Below are positions 51,954 through 61,673 of a stretch of DNA of 64,000 bases, in pieces; the first letter of the stretch is position 1; every line of letters starts with the position of its first letter. A program made the position numbers and the translations under genes. The DNA is from Martelella mediterranea DSM 17316. GTDB taxonomy: Bacteria > Pseudomonadota > Alphaproteobacteria > Rhizobiales > Rhizobiaceae. Below the pieces are notes generated by a model. That model was not told the DNA's origin. It did not search any database and was given only the letters and a program-made list of their open reading frames with translations. Where the stretch lies: contig NZ_CP020330.1 in assembly GCF_002043005.1 (NCBI RefSeq), forward strand, positions 3,056,001-3,120,000, in the 5' to 3' direction.

Positions 51954-53261
51954 ATGGCGTTTGCCCTTCACCACAAGAAAGCCTGGCTGGGAACGTTGGC
52001 CGTCGTCGCTGTCGGCTGTGCGGCGGTGGTCGGAGCATATGTCTACCAGCCTGCCATACCGCCGATCGCGCGGCCCGATCCGTCAGACTTTTCTCCTGCC
52101 GAGGTTGCCCGTGGCGAGCAACTTGCCGCCATCGGTGATTGTGCCGTCTGTCATACACAGACCGGCGGCGCAGTCTTCGCCGGTTCTAGACCACTTGCCA
52201 CGCCTTTCGGAACGGTATTTTCCTCAAACATAACCCCCGATGTCGATACTGGTATCGGAGACTGGTCGGCGGCTGCTTTTCGGCGGACGATGAAGGACGG
52301 TGTACGGCGAGACGGCGCTTATCTTTATCCGGCATTTCCCTACAATCATTTCACCAACGCAAGTGACAGTGATATCGATGCCATCTATGCGTTCCTTATG
52401 AGCCGGGACGCTGTTTCGGCGCCCAAGCCAGCCAATCAGCTCATCCCCCCGCTCGGATTCAGGCCGGTGCTTGCGGGCTGGAATTTGCTGTTTCTGCGAC
52501 ACGACAAGCCCAAAGACATGGGCAAGCACTCCGATGAGTGGGAGCGCGGACGCTATCTTGTGAACGGGCTTGGCCATTGCGGCGGCTGTCATACGCCGCG
52601 CAACCTTCTCGGTGCTGAGGAAAGCGGCAAGGCGCTGACCGGGGGTACAGCGGAAGGCTATCGCGCACCGCCGCTCGATCACAGCAATCCCATGGCGGCC
52701 AGTTGGACTGCGGATGCGCTTTTTCACTATCTGAAGACCGGTGAGGATCCTGCCCATGGTGCCGCTGCCGGTCCCATGGCGCCGGTCACACAGGAGCTTG
52801 CGCGCGTGAACGACCACGACGTCCATGCGATCGCCGTCTATATCGCTTCGTTGATGGAAGGTGATGATGGCGCCGAGGATAGCGCCATTGATGAGAAGCA
52901 TGAAGCCTCGAAAGCGGCTTCGCCAACGAACAGTCAGGCGGAAGGGGCAATGCTGTTTGCCGGATCGTGTGGCGGTTGCCATGGCGATGATACGCCGATG
53001 CAGCGTAGCGGTCAGCGCGCGCCGCTGTCTGTCGTGACCGCTCTCAGCCAGGACGATCCGTCGAATGCGATCCAGGCGCTTATGAAAGGCATAGGCCCGG
53101 CCAAAGGCGCCGGCAGCTATATGCCCGCGTTCCGCGACAGCCTTGATGATCAGGACATGGCGGCGCTTCTGAACTACGCCCGTCAGAACTTCGCCGATAA
53201 GCCCGGCTGGGACAATCTTGAGAAAAAGGTCAGCGAAATTCGCAAGGAGGATCAGGAATGA
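51954..53261 (+). CDS. Triheme cytochrome c subunit of a periplasmic dehydrogenase
   Basis: This 435-residue protein has an N-terminal membrane anchor (about 10-30) and three heme c sites: CAVCH (63-67), CGGCH (209-213) and CGGCH (339-343). It resembles the cytochrome subunit of membrane-bound alcohol/aldehyde dehydrogenases. The 2Fe-2S subunit gene overlaps its end by 4 bases. It would take electrons from the molybdenum hydroxylase and pass them to the respiratory chain. Start at 51954 follows the family length; the frame opens at 51897. Confidence 0.9.
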   Translation: MAFALHHKKAWLGTLAVVAVGCAAVVGAYVYQPAIPPIARPDPSDFSPAEVARGEQLAAIGDCAVCHTQTGGAVFAGSRPLATPFGTVFSSNITPDVDTGIGDWSAAAFRRTMKDGVRRDGAYLYPAFPYNHFTNASDSDIDAIYAFLMSRDAVSAPKPANQLIPPLGFRPVLAGWNLLFLRHDKPKDMGKHSDEWERGRYLVNGLGHCGGCHTPRNLLGAEESGKALTGGTAEGYRAPPLDHSNPMAASWTADALFHYLKTGEDPAHGAAAGPMAPVTQELARVNDHDVHAIAVYIASLMEGDDGAEDSAIDEKHEASKAASPTNSQAEGAMLFAGSCGGCHGDDTPMQRSGQRAPLSVVTALSQDDPSNAIQALMKGIGPAKGAGSYMPAFRDSLDDQDMAALLNYARQNFADKPGWDNLEKKVSEIRKEDQE

Positions 53262-53752
53262 CGATTGTGCTGAAGGTCAATGGTGACGCACATAAGCTTG
53301 ACGGTGATGTCGATCCCGCCACACCGCTCCTCTACGTCCTTCGCAACGATCTGAAGCTTAATGCGGCCAAATACGGTTGCGGGCGGGGCCAGTGTGGCGC
53401 GTGCACGGTGCTGATCGATGGCGAGGCGGTTTTCTCGTGTCTGACACCGGTTGGCGCCATCGGCGAGCGCCTGGTGACAACGCTCGAAGGACTTGGAACT
53501 GCCGAAAATCCCGGACCGTTGCAGTCGGCGTTCGAGGAAAAGCAGGCGGCTCAGTGTGGATACTGCATTGCTGGAATGATCGTGCGGGCCCAGGCATTGC
53601 TGGCACAAAACCCGGATGCCACCGACAGTGAAATTCGTGTCCACATGCAGCCCAACCTGTGCCGCTGCGGAACGCATATGCGCATCCTGGAGGCCATCAA
53701 GGCGGCTGGCCGAACGATGAAGGCCTCTGCGACGAAGGGGGCGGCGCAATGA
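53258..53752 (+). CDS. 2Fe-2S subunit of a molybdenum hydroxylase (IorA/NicA type)
   Basis: This 164-residue protein has a plant-type ferredoxin cluster (CGRGQCGACTVLIDG) and the alpha-helical second cluster (QCGYCIAGMI and NLCRCGTH). It is the small subunit of xanthine-oxidase-family enzymes without a FAD domain. It overlaps both neighbours by 4 bases, so cytochrome, 2Fe-2S and molybdenum subunits are one unit. Confidence 0.92.
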   Translation: MTIVLKVNGDAHKLDGDVDPATPLLYVLRNDLKLNAAKYGCGRGQCGACTVLIDGEAVFSCLTPVGAIGERLVTTLEGLGTAENPGPLQSAFEEKQAAQCGYCIAGMIVRAQALLAQNPDATDSEIRVHMQPNLCRCGTHMRILEAIKAAGRTMKASATKGAAQ

Positions 53753-55998
53753 GCAATTCCGCTCTGAACCAACCTTCCCGCCGCCAGTTTTTAAGGGCTA
53801 CAGGCATCATCGTGGCGTTCTCTTTTGCCGGCAGCGCCCTGGCTCAGACAGCAGCCGGAGGCGAGGCTGAACCGACCGGTAAGAATGCTCTGCCCGATGA
53901 CATTCAGGCCAATCCATGGCTCGATTCCTGGGTACGGATTGATGAGAAGGGCAAGGCAACCGTCTTTACCGGAAAGGCGGAACTCGGTCAGGGGATCGAG
54001 ACAGCATTGCTGCAGGTGGCCGCAGAAGAGCTCGACATGCATCCCTCTGATGTCGCCATCATCACTGCCGATACTGAAAGAACGCCGGACGAAGGGCTGA
54101 CTGCGGCGAGCCACTCAATGCAGTATGGCGGCCCTGCCATGCGCAACGCGGCCGCAAATGTCCGTATGCTCTTGCTTCAGCAGGCGGCGACAATGCTTGG
54201 CGACGAGGCGAGCCGGCTGACGACCACGGGAAAGGCTTCGGTCCGGGCGTCTGACGGCCGGGAGATCAGCTATGGCGAGATTGTCGGAAAAATTTCCCTT
54301 CACCGGCGAGCTATCGCTAACCCTCCGTTGCGTTTGCCGCAAGATTTTCGAACGATTGGCAAGAGCCTGCCGCGCCTCGATATTCCCGCGAAAGTTACGG
54401 GTGGTCCCGCATTCGTTCAGGATCTTCGTTTCGACGGAATGCTGCATGCGCGCGTCATCCGTGGACCGAGCGAAGGCACAGTGCTCGAGCTGCCGCCAAA
54501 GGCTGAGATCGAGGCAATGCCGGGTGTGTTCCTCTTTGTTCAAAACGGGCAATTTGCCGCTATCGTCTGCGAGCGCGAATGGGATGCCATCACCGTGATG
54601 CGTAAGCTTCAATCCTCGCCCTATCGACCGAGCGGCAAACCACTGCCGGTGACTGGCATTGCCGAGACGCTGAAGTCTCTGCCCTCCCGCGACTACAAGA
54701 TCCTCGACGTGAAGACACCGGTCGCTGATCCGGTCAAACGGGTCTCCGCAAGCTATACCCGACCTTGGATCAGTCATGGTTCCATCGGGCCGTCTTGCGC
54801 CGTTGGATGGCTGGATGACGATGGTCAGCTGACGATCTGGAGCCACAGCCAGGGGATCTTCGACGTTCGGCGATTTTCCGCCGACCTCCTCGCTATGCCG
54901 CCGGAGAAAATTCGCGGGATACAAAGTCAGGGAGCGGGATGCTACGGGCAGAACGGAGCCGATGACGTTGCAGCCGATGCCGCATTGATCGCGGCTGCGA
55001 TACCCGGACGCCCGATCAGGGTCCAGTGGATGCGCGAACAGGAATTCGGGTGGGAGCCGCTCGGGCCGGGCATGTTGACCGAGCTGGAAGCAGGCCTCGA
55101 TTCATCAGGCCAGATTGTCGCCTGGAAGCATGACGTCTGGAGCAACCCCCACGACACGCGTCCGACCTCCGCCGGCGGCGTTCTTGCCGGCAGGGAGGTT
55201 GAGCGGCAGTTTGCCGTTCCGGACATCGAGCCAATTCCGATGCCGGCAGGTGATGGCAGCAGAAATTCCAATCCGCTCTACGCTTTGCCAAACATGGATG
55301 TCACCTTCCACTTCCTTCCGGATGGGCCTCTGCGCACATCGGCGCTGCGATCTCTCGGCGGGCATCTGAATATATTCTCCATCGAAAGCATGTTTGACGA
55401 GCTTGCTCTCGCCGGCGGCCTCGATCCACTCGATCTGCGCCTGTCGAGCATGAAGGACCGCCGCGCTCTTGATGTCATGAACACGGGCGCGGATGCGTTC
55501 GGTTGGCGCAAGCGCGTCAAACAGGGCAGGGGCCATGGTTTTGGCATGGCCTTTGCCAGATACAAGAACCTCGGCGCCTATTGCGCTCTGTTTATGGACG
55601 TCACGGTTGCCCGTGACACCGGCGTCGTGACCATCAACAGGGCAGTAGCGGCGGTGGATTGCGGCGAAGTTGTCAACCCCGACGGCATCCGCAACCAGAT
55701 CGAAGGCGGATTGATACAGTCTGTGAGCTGGTGCACCCGCGAAGAGTTCCTGTTCGATGAGACGATGCGCACCAGCTTTGACTGGAGCGCCTATCCTATC
55801 ATCAGGTTCTCCGATGTCCCGCTTTCGATCGATGTAGCCATTCTCCCTCGGCCCGGTGAGCCTTTCCTCGGTGTGGCGGAGGCGGCCCAGGGGCCAGCCT
55901 CGGCCGCTCTGGCAAACGCGCTCGCGGATGCCACGGGCGTGCGGTTCCGCGATATGCCGCTGACACCTGAAAAGGTGCGCAAAGCGATCGTGACCTGA
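53749..55998 (+). CDS. Molybdopterin-binding subunit of aldehyde/isoquinoline-type dehydrogenase
   Basis: This 749-residue protein has a twin-arginine leader (SRRQFLRATGIIVAFSFAGS), so the folded enzyme is exported to the periplasm with its cofactor. It has xanthine-oxidase-family molybdenum-binding segments and the C-terminal catalytic glutamate region (FLGVAEAAQGPASAALANAL). It matches IorB-type isoquinoline 1-oxidoreductase and related aldehyde dehydrogenases. Substrate not certain; the downstream monooxygenase favours an N-heteroaromatic. Confidence 0.9.
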   Translation: MSNSALNQPSRRQFLRATGIIVAFSFAGSALAQTAAGGEAEPTGKNALPDDIQANPWLDSWVRIDEKGKATVFTGKAELGQGIETALLQVAAEELDMHPSDVAIITADTERTPDEGLTAASHSMQYGGPAMRNAAANVRMLLLQQAATMLGDEASRLTTTGKASVRASDGREISYGEIVGKISLHRRAIANPPLRLPQDFRTIGKSLPRLDIPAKVTGGPAFVQDLRFDGMLHARVIRGPSEGTVLELPPKAEIEAMPGVFLFVQNGQFAAIVCEREWDAITVMRKLQSSPYRPSGKPLPVTGIAETLKSLPSRDYKILDVKTPVADPVKRVSASYTRPWISHGSIGPSCAVGWLDDDGQLTIWSHSQGIFDVRRFSADLLAMPPEKIRGIQSQGAGCYGQNGADDVAADAALIAAAIPGRPIRVQWMREQEFGWEPLGPGMLTELEAGLDSSGQIVAWKHDVWSNPHDTRPTSAGGVLAGREVERQFAVPDIEPIPMPAGDGSRNSNPLYALPNMDVTFHFLPDGPLRTSALRSLGGHLNIFSIESMFDELALAGGLDPLDLRLSSMKDRRALDVMNTGADAFGWRKRVKQGRGHGFGMAFARYKNLGAYCALFMDVTVARDTGVVTINRAVAAVDCGEVVNPDGIRNQIEGGLIQSVSWCTREEFLFDETMRTSFDWSAYPIIRFSDVPLSIDVAILPRPGEPFLGVAEAAQGPASAALANALADATGVRFRDMPLTPEKVRKAIVT

Positions 55999-56078
55999 TG
56001 CGGTGAGCGCGCCGGTCGATCAGGCACGGCAACGTCAGCGCGGGTTTCAAGAGCAAGCGCTCATACTGGAGAACAAAT

Positions 56079-57197
56079 ATGAAAAGCTTGAAAATCGGCA
56101 TTTCCGGCGGTTCGCTCGGAGGTCTGTTTGCTGCGATCCTGCTTCGCAAGCAGGGGCATGCGATATCCATCTTTGAGCGATCACGTTCCGGTTTGGTGGG
56201 AAAAGGTGCCGGCCTTGTCGGTCAGCGGGAGCTTCTGCAGATCTTACGCATGATCGGTTGCGCGCATGTTGCCCGTGTCGGTGTGGTTGCCCATGAGCGG
56301 ATACACTTCTCACGCACCGGCGAGATCGTGCATCGCCAGTCGACGCCACAGACCCAGATTTCCTGGGATACGCTGTTCAGTAGCGTGGCCAACCGGTTCG
56401 ATGGCGGTATCTACAAGCTTGGAGCCGGCGTCCGAAGCGTCATAACTGATGGCCGTCAGGCTGACCTGCTGTTTGAGGATGGCCACTCGGATCAGTTTGA
56501 TCTTGTTATCGGCGCTGATGGTCTGGGATCGGTGGCGCGTGCTACGGTCAATCCGGATGCCTACGAGAACCGCTATGCGGGCTACCTGACCTGGCGAGGA
56601 CTCATCCCGGAAAGCGCCGTTCCGGACAAGGCGGAGGTTCTTCTGGGTCGATTTAGCTTCTACTCGGAACCGGGAGAACATGTCCTCGGCTATCTTGTCC
56701 CCGGACGAAACGGGGAAACCGTGGCCGGTAGCCGACGTTACAATTGGGTCTGGTATCGCAAGGCGACGCAGGAAAATCTCGAGGCGATGATTGCTGAAAC
56801 CGGCAAGGATGAGTGGCGCTTCTCCGTTCCTCGGGGCCTTGTCTCCGATGCCCGCACAAGTGAAATGCATGACAGCGCGTTTCGCACGCTTCCGCTGCCA
56901 TTTTCCAGCGTCATCGTTGCCGAGGAATCGCCGTCTATCCATGGCATCTATGATTATGAAGCAGAGAAACTGGTGCGCGGCCGTGTGGCGCTGCTGGGCG
57001 ATTCCGCTTTTGTCGTGAGGCCCCATACCGCAATGGGCGTTGCCAAGGCAGCAGGCGATGCCATGGCGCTCGCTGCCGCTTTGGCAGAGGCGTCTGATGT
57101 CGACACTGCGCTTGACCGATATGAACGGACACGCATGCCGATTGGCGCGGAGATAGCGTCCTATGGTCAGGATCTGGGGCGAGGGCTCGGCTTCTGA
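56079..57197 (+). CDS. FAD-dependent aromatic monooxygenase (2,6-dihydroxypyridine hydroxylase-like)
   Basis: This 372-residue class A flavin monooxygenase has the dinucleotide fold GISGGSLGGLFAAILLRKQG, the DG motif (VIGADGLGSVARATV) and the GD motif (RVALLGDSAFVVRPHTAMGV). The segments YAGYLTWRGLIPE and GGIYKLGA parallel 2,6-dihydroxypyridine 3-hydroxylase of nicotine breakdown. It follows the molybdenum hydroxylase genes by 80 bases, so it may hydroxylate their product in the cytosol. Confidence 0.88.
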   Translation: MKSLKIGISGGSLGGLFAAILLRKQGHAISIFERSRSGLVGKGAGLVGQRELLQILRMIGCAHVARVGVVAHERIHFSRTGEIVHRQSTPQTQISWDTLFSSVANRFDGGIYKLGAGVRSVITDGRQADLLFEDGHSDQFDLVIGADGLGSVARATVNPDAYENRYAGYLTWRGLIPESAVPDKAEVLLGRFSFYSEPGEHVLGYLVPGRNGETVAGSRRYNWVWYRKATQENLEAMIAETGKDEWRFSVPRGLVSDARTSEMHDSAFRTLPLPFSSVIVAEESPSIHGIYDYEAEKLVRGRVALLGDSAFVVRPHTAMGVAKAAGDAMALAAALAEASDVDTALDRYERTRMPIGAEIASYGQDLGRGLGF

Positions 57198-57227
57198 TCC
57201 GGCCGCAAGCGGAAGGATCTCGCGTTG

Positions 57228-57791
57228 TCATGAAGAGGCAAATGCGAGATCCGATGGCCTGTCGATGTCTCTTATCCTGGACTGAGGAAACTCGATCCTG
57301 TTTTCCTCCGGTAGGTTGGAGATAAGGGCGGAAGCGCCTTTGTCCTTAGAGAGCTGCATCAATCTATCATAATAGCGCGCCGGAAAGACGGCTGGCGGCA
57401 TCGCGATTCCCTCGCAAACTGCACACCGGATGCTGTCCCGAGTGTCCGCGATAAGCCGGGCAAAGTCTTCTGTCGTCACAAATGGCATATCTCCCAGCGC
57501 GACCAAGACCGATTTGGTCCGTCGCTTCTGAACGACCCGCATGCCGGACCTGATACTGCTGGAGAGCGGGCGGCCAGGTGAAATCGTCGCGAGTTCGAAA
57601 CCACACCTTGCGAGAATCAGCCCCACTTCGGGGTTCGAGACCACGCCGATGCGATGGGTAAGCGGCAATGCAGCGAGAGCCAAGGCTGCATGTTCGACCA
57701 GAGGCCGACCGGACAATGGCGTCAGAAGTTTGTCTGCCGCGCCGAAACGTCGTGAGGCTCCGGCAGCAAGAAGCAGCGCAGCGGTGGTCAC
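57228..57791 (-). CDS. MocA-like molybdenum cofactor cytidylyltransferase
   Basis: This 187-residue NTP-transferase has the nucleotide-binding ALLLAAGASRRFGAADKLL and VALGDMPFVT motifs. MocA-type enzymes convert the cofactor into the cytosine dinucleotide form used by xanthine-oxidase-family enzymes. It overlaps the XdhC gene by 4 bases and converges on the monooxygenase gene, so it matures the molybdenum hydroxylase encoded next door. Confidence 0.88.
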   Translation of the reverse strand: MTTAALLLAAGASRRFGAADKLLTPLSGRPLVEHAALALAALPLTHRIGVVSNPEVGLILARCGFELATISPGRPLSSSIRSGMRVVQKRRTKSVLVALGDMPFVTTEDFARLIADTRDSIRCAVCEGIAMPPAVFPARYYDRLMQLSKDKGASALISNLPEENRIEFPQSRIRDIDRPSDLAFASS

Positions 57792-58771
57792 GATCGGCCC
57801 CGCGCATGTTCGATCACATCTGCCAGCACAGATATAGCCAGTGCTCTGGGATCACGGACCGAACGAACAAGGCCGATGGGCATGACCAGCTTATCGATCA
57901 TGCCAGAGGGGATCCTGAGGGCGTGAAGCGCGTCTCTCTGCCTACCGGCTGTTTTACGGCTGCCCTGAGCGCCGATGTAAAAGGCGTTGGACCGCAATGC
58001 ACCTGCCAGCAGGGGAAGTGCGTAATCGTGATCATGGAAGAAGAATGCGATCGCCGTCTGCTGGTCGACGGCAAGATCCGACGGCCATTGAGCCGATTTA
58101 AGATGCTGAAACATGATATCGCCTGCCGTTGCATCGCTGGCATCTGGCGAGAAAAACCGGGTCGGGTAACCTGCCTGACGGGCCATCGAAGAAAACACTC
58201 TGGCTTCTGATCCCTTGCCAAATACAAGGAAACGGATATCTGGCGTTATGGTGATCGTAAGACTGGCATCTGCTTCATCGAACACAAGCTGATTGCGGGC
58301 GCAATCCACATATAGTGTCGCGCTCTGCCGCTTCTTCAACCGGCTGGCTAGAGCAGCAATATGACGTTTGTCTGGGCGCGGAAGAATAAGGATTTCAAGG
58401 CGTCCGCCACAGGGCAGCCGCAGGTCGCCAAAGGGCGATCCCGTGCCATAGACCAGTCTCTTGGGTCGCCCCGTTTTCAGCGTCTCCAGCGCATGAAGCC
58501 CGATGTCGGCCTCGATGCATCCGGACGAGAGGTTTCCCGATCTGCGTCCGTCTGCAGTAATCGCCATTGCCGCGCCGACAGGACGATAGGCGGGGCCTTC
58601 GATCCCGACGATCAAAGCCAGTGCGCAGTCCTCTTCAAGGAGCAGATGAAAAGCGAATTCCGTTTCGCAGACCGCCGCTTTCCACGGCGAGGTGCGTCGT
58701 ATCGCGGCGGAAATCAGGGCTTCCGACCTTTCATTTGACGCCCCTGATTTGAGGTTCCCGCTCACGAGCAT
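57788..58771 (-). CDS. XdhC-family molybdenum cofactor insertion protein
   Basis: This 327-residue protein has the XdhC/CoxI N-terminal domain (about 35-110: YRPVGAAMAITADGRRSGNLSSGCIEAD) and the C-terminal Rossmann domain (about 185-320: FLVFGKGSEARVFSSMARQAG, NAFYIGAQGSRKTAGRQRDAL). It binds and protects the sulfurated cofactor before insertion. Start 58771 has a GGAAG ribosome site; the frame extends to 58933. Confidence 0.88.
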   Translation of the reverse strand: MLVSGNLKSGASNERSEALISAAIRRTSPWKAAVCETEFAFHLLLEEDCALALIVGIEGPAYRPVGAAMAITADGRRSGNLSSGCIEADIGLHALETLKTGRPKRLVYGTGSPFGDLRLPCGGRLEILILPRPDKRHIAALASRLKKRQSATLYVDCARNQLVFDEADASLTITITPDIRFLVFGKGSEARVFSSMARQAGYPTRFFSPDASDATAGDIMFQHLKSAQWPSDLAVDQQTAIAFFFHDHDYALPLLAGALRSNAFYIGAQGSRKTAGRQRDALHALRIPSGMIDKLVMPIGLVRSVRDPRALAISVLADVIEHARGRS

Positions 58772-59179
58772 TGTCGATCTTCCGCTTGAATTGACATTTG
58801 TAAATGGGTGCGACGCCACCGGTCGTGCTGTAATGCGCTGCGATTGACGATGACCGATCTGGCCTGTGATCCGGCCTTTCCTGCGTAAGTTTAGCATTCT
58901 CCATTTCCGGTGGATTGAACATTCCGATGCCAATAGATTAGACCGCGAACGTCTGGTGTCGCGCTTGAATTGCGTCTCCCATGCCCAGCCGTGTCGAACG
59001 GCGGATCAGAGACGCCAATCTTCAGCCGTTTTTGGTCGTTTTTGAATAATTCTGCTCTTGCGCCTGAGGATTGAAGGATGCTGCCTCGAAAACGCCCAGC
59101 CCGGTGTCTTTGCATTGACGGCTGATTTCCTTGAGCGCTTCTAGACAGAATTGACATCGGTTATGGATATGGTGACGAA
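58772..59179. other. Intergenic region between XdhC and the kinase-like gene
   Basis: About 400 bases separating divergent genes. Apart from presumed promoters I see no RNA gene, repeat or convincing small ORF. Confidence 0.5.
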
Positions 59180-60442
59180 ATGGTTGGCGCTGCTTGCCAG
59201 AAAAATCCCTCTGATGACGACGACCTGAGTTGGATTGAGACGAACCTCTCCGGCATGCTGGTCGATGCCGTTGCATTCTCCGGTGCTGACAGGGGATACA
59301 TTCTGACTGACGAGCGAGGCGGAGTGGGGTTCCTGGCCTCCGCGCGCCGCACGAATGGCGAGGTGACGGTAGGAGAATCCGGGCCGGCTGCAATAGATTC
59401 AGCCGAGCTCGGCGTCATGCATCGGGTTGTTCACTATGCCGAGCAGCATCACGTTTTCGGCTGGTCAGAGGGTTTTCGTTCAGTCACGGGTGAGGGGCAC
59501 GAACAAGTCGTCGACACAGGTCGCCGTGGCGCCATTCTATGCTTTGCTCTGCAGCTGAGTGCGGCTCCGCCTTCATTTCTCTACCTTGATCTCGCAGGCG
59601 CCGGTCAGGTTTTTCCCCCGCATATTGGGGACGGGCTTGGATTGTTCTGTCGAGCACTCGCGACTGTGCTCGATCTGCGTGCGAAATTCTTGCCGGAAAC
59701 GACAGTATCCCGGACCGGCCTGAGCGCCGGAGATCCAGAGCACGAAACGCGTGCGATGCTCGATTCAGCCGTCTGGAACGGTGTGGCAGAAGCGATGGCT
59801 GCTGAACTGAACGATCCTATATCGGCGATTGTCGCTCATACCAGTGCTGGGCTGCAATGGCTCAGTCATGAGCCTCCAAAGGTTGAAAAGGCCCGGCGCT
59901 CGCTGCGCAATATTGCATCATCAGCGTTTGCCGCAGCCGGAACGCTCTCGGCAAGGCGTATGATGGCAAGCCCGATGTCAGGCAGCAGGGCTCGGATTGA
60001 CATTGAGAATCTGGTTCAGAAGACTCTTCAGGAGTTTCGGTCAGAGCTCGATGCCAGCGGCATAAACACGTGTTGCGAGCTTTCGAATGGCATGAAAGTG
60101 GCTGCGGATGAAAAGCAGATCGAGCATGCGATCGCCAACCTGATCAGCGTCGCCATCGAGGCGATGAAGGACGTCCAGACGATGAGAATGCTGCATATTT
60201 CATGCGAGCGAGATGATAGGAACTATGTCCTGCGGCTGTCGAACACCGGCGCTGAAATACCGCTCGATAGCCGGGACGCAATTTTCGACCCGCATTATTC
60301 TTCGAAAGAGGGAAATCGCGGCATCAAGCTTGCCATTGCGCGTACGATCGCCCAGTTGCATGGCGGCGGGCTGGATGTTGCGCGTTCGGACGGGAATGGA
60401 ACGACGATGCTGTTGATCCTGCCGGCCATTCCGGTTGAATGA
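59180..60442 (+). CDS. Histidine-kinase-like sensor protein lacking catalytic residues
   Basis: This 420-residue cytosolic protein has an N-terminal GAF-like sensor (about 15-170), a dimerisation/H-box helix (about 195-245) and an ATPase-like domain (about 290-418). The H-box reads AMAAELNDPISAIVAHTS: residue 208, where relatives have the phosphorylated histidine, is alanine. In the N-box NLISVAIEAM the usual asparagine is V324, and the G1 box reads SNTGAEI instead of D-x-G-x-G. It is therefore probably not an active kinase. It lies upstream of an AraC gene. Confidence 0.82.
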   Translation: MVGAACQKNPSDDDDLSWIETNLSGMLVDAVAFSGADRGYILTDERGGVGFLASARRTNGEVTVGESGPAAIDSAELGVMHRVVHYAEQHHVFGWSEGFRSVTGEGHEQVVDTGRRGAILCFALQLSAAPPSFLYLDLAGAGQVFPPHIGDGLGLFCRALATVLDLRAKFLPETTVSRTGLSAGDPEHETRAMLDSAVWNGVAEAMAAELNDPISAIVAHTSAGLQWLSHEPPKVEKARRSLRNIASSAFAAAGTLSARRMMASPMSGSRARIDIENLVQKTLQEFRSELDASGINTCCELSNGMKVAADEKQIEHAIANLISVAIEAMKDVQTMRMLHISCERDDRNYVLRLSNTGAEIPLDSRDAIFDPHYSSKEGNRGIKLAIARTIAQLHGGGLDVARSDGNGTTMLLILPAIPVE

Positions 60443-60460
60443 GCCAGGTTGTTGCATTGC

Positions 60461-60476
60461 ACCATCAACTGATGGT
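60461..60476. promoter_or_regulatory. Short perfect palindrome upstream of the AraC gene
   Basis: ACCATCA at 60461-60467 and TGATGGT at 60470-60476 form an inverted repeat with a 2-base centre, 84 bases before the AraC gene. It may be an operator or the end of the kinase-like transcript. Confidence 0.35.
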
Positions 60477-60559
60477 TACTGGGTTTGAACCGGAATCGGG
60501 CGTATGGATTAAGCGCTTCTATGAGTAGCTATCTGCTATATTGAAATTCGTCTACCGGG

Positions 60560-61540
60560 GTGACTTGTAACGAGGTGGTTTTGGTGCAGTCTGTTGCTGA
60601 TAGAAATCGAAACATGGAGTTCTTGCGCACGGTCAATACGCCCGACGTGAATGCCGCGACACTCAATGGTGGGTTGCTGTCCGTATCGAGATTTGTGCGG
60701 CGCACGCCGGGTCATGGCATGTCGGAGGAACATGCTCAGGAAGATGCCTATATGCTCTCCCTGCAGCGCCACGATTATCAGGGCGACCTGTGGGTCGATG
60801 GCAAGCGCGTGGATTTTGGCGGCAGCAAGGCTGGGAACTTCACGCTCTATGATTATTCACGGGCTTGGCGCGCGGATCTTCGAACCGAATTTGACTGCGT
60901 GAATTTTCATATTTCGCGGCGAGCCCTACTGTCACTCGAAGAGGAGATCGGCCCAAGGCCGTTTGACGGCTTCAACCTGTTGCCGGGAGCGGATATCACA
61001 GACGCTGTCGTGCAGGGCATCGTCAATTCGGTTGTTCCCATCCTCGAGCGTCAGTCGGACACAAGCCAGCTGATGCTGGACTATATCGGCACGGGGCTGT
61101 TGATCCACCTCGCCTCGGTTTATGGCGGTGTGCCTGAGGCGGCCGGATTTGTTAAGGGCGGGCTGACGCCCCGTCAATTGTCCCGTGCAAGAGCGCTTCT
61201 CGACGCCAATCTTGATGGCAGGCTGAACCTGGCGGATATTGCGAAGGAATGCGGGCTTTCACCGTCCTATTTCGCGCGCGCATTCAAGGTTTCCACCGGA
61301 ACGCCACCGCACAAGTGGATGATGGAGCGCAGGCTCGACAAGGCCGCCGACCTCATGAGGAACTCGGCGTTGTCCCTGAATGAAATTGCGCTAGCGTGCG
61401 GTTTTTCCGATCAGCCGCATTTTACACGCGCTTTCCACGCGGCCAGAGGCATGTCACCCGCGGCCTGGAGGAAAGACGCAGTGCGCTCGCATTCCGTTAG
61501 CCTGTTTGATATTCCGGCCGATCGCTTTCCAAGAGGATAA
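60560..61540 (+). CDS. AraC-family transcriptional regulator
   Basis: This protein of about 326 residues has a C-terminal AraC domain (about 205-310; LNLADIAKECGLSPSYFARAFK and LSLNEIALACGFSDQPHFTRAFHAARGMSP) and an N-terminal cupin-like effector domain. The start is uncertain: GTG at 60560 gives the longest form and ATG at 60614 (MEFLRTVNTPD) a conservative one. It precedes the EmrAB-type efflux genes in the same direction and is their probable regulator. Confidence 0.85.
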   Translation: MTCNEVVLVQSVADRNRNMEFLRTVNTPDVNAATLNGGLLSVSRFVRRTPGHGMSEEHAQEDAYMLSLQRHDYQGDLWVDGKRVDFGGSKAGNFTLYDYSRAWRADLRTEFDCVNFHISRRALLSLEEEIGPRPFDGFNLLPGADITDAVVQGIVNSVVPILERQSDTSQLMLDYIGTGLLIHLASVYGGVPEAAGFVKGGLTPRQLSRARALLDANLDGRLNLADIAKECGLSPSYFARAFKVSTGTPPHKWMMERRLDKAADLMRNSALSLNEIALACGFSDQPHFTRAFHAARGMSPAAWRKDAVRSHSVSLFDIPADRFPRG

Positions 61541-61673
61541 GCATTGGTGGTGCTGTTTCTCGACCAAGGTAGAGAGTGACCTAACCCTACGTATGATGTT
61601 CTGTTTCCTGCCGGCCCGCTACCCTTGCTGAAACTCTCCAAGGGACCCCATAGCAGGGCAGGTTTCAGTCAAG

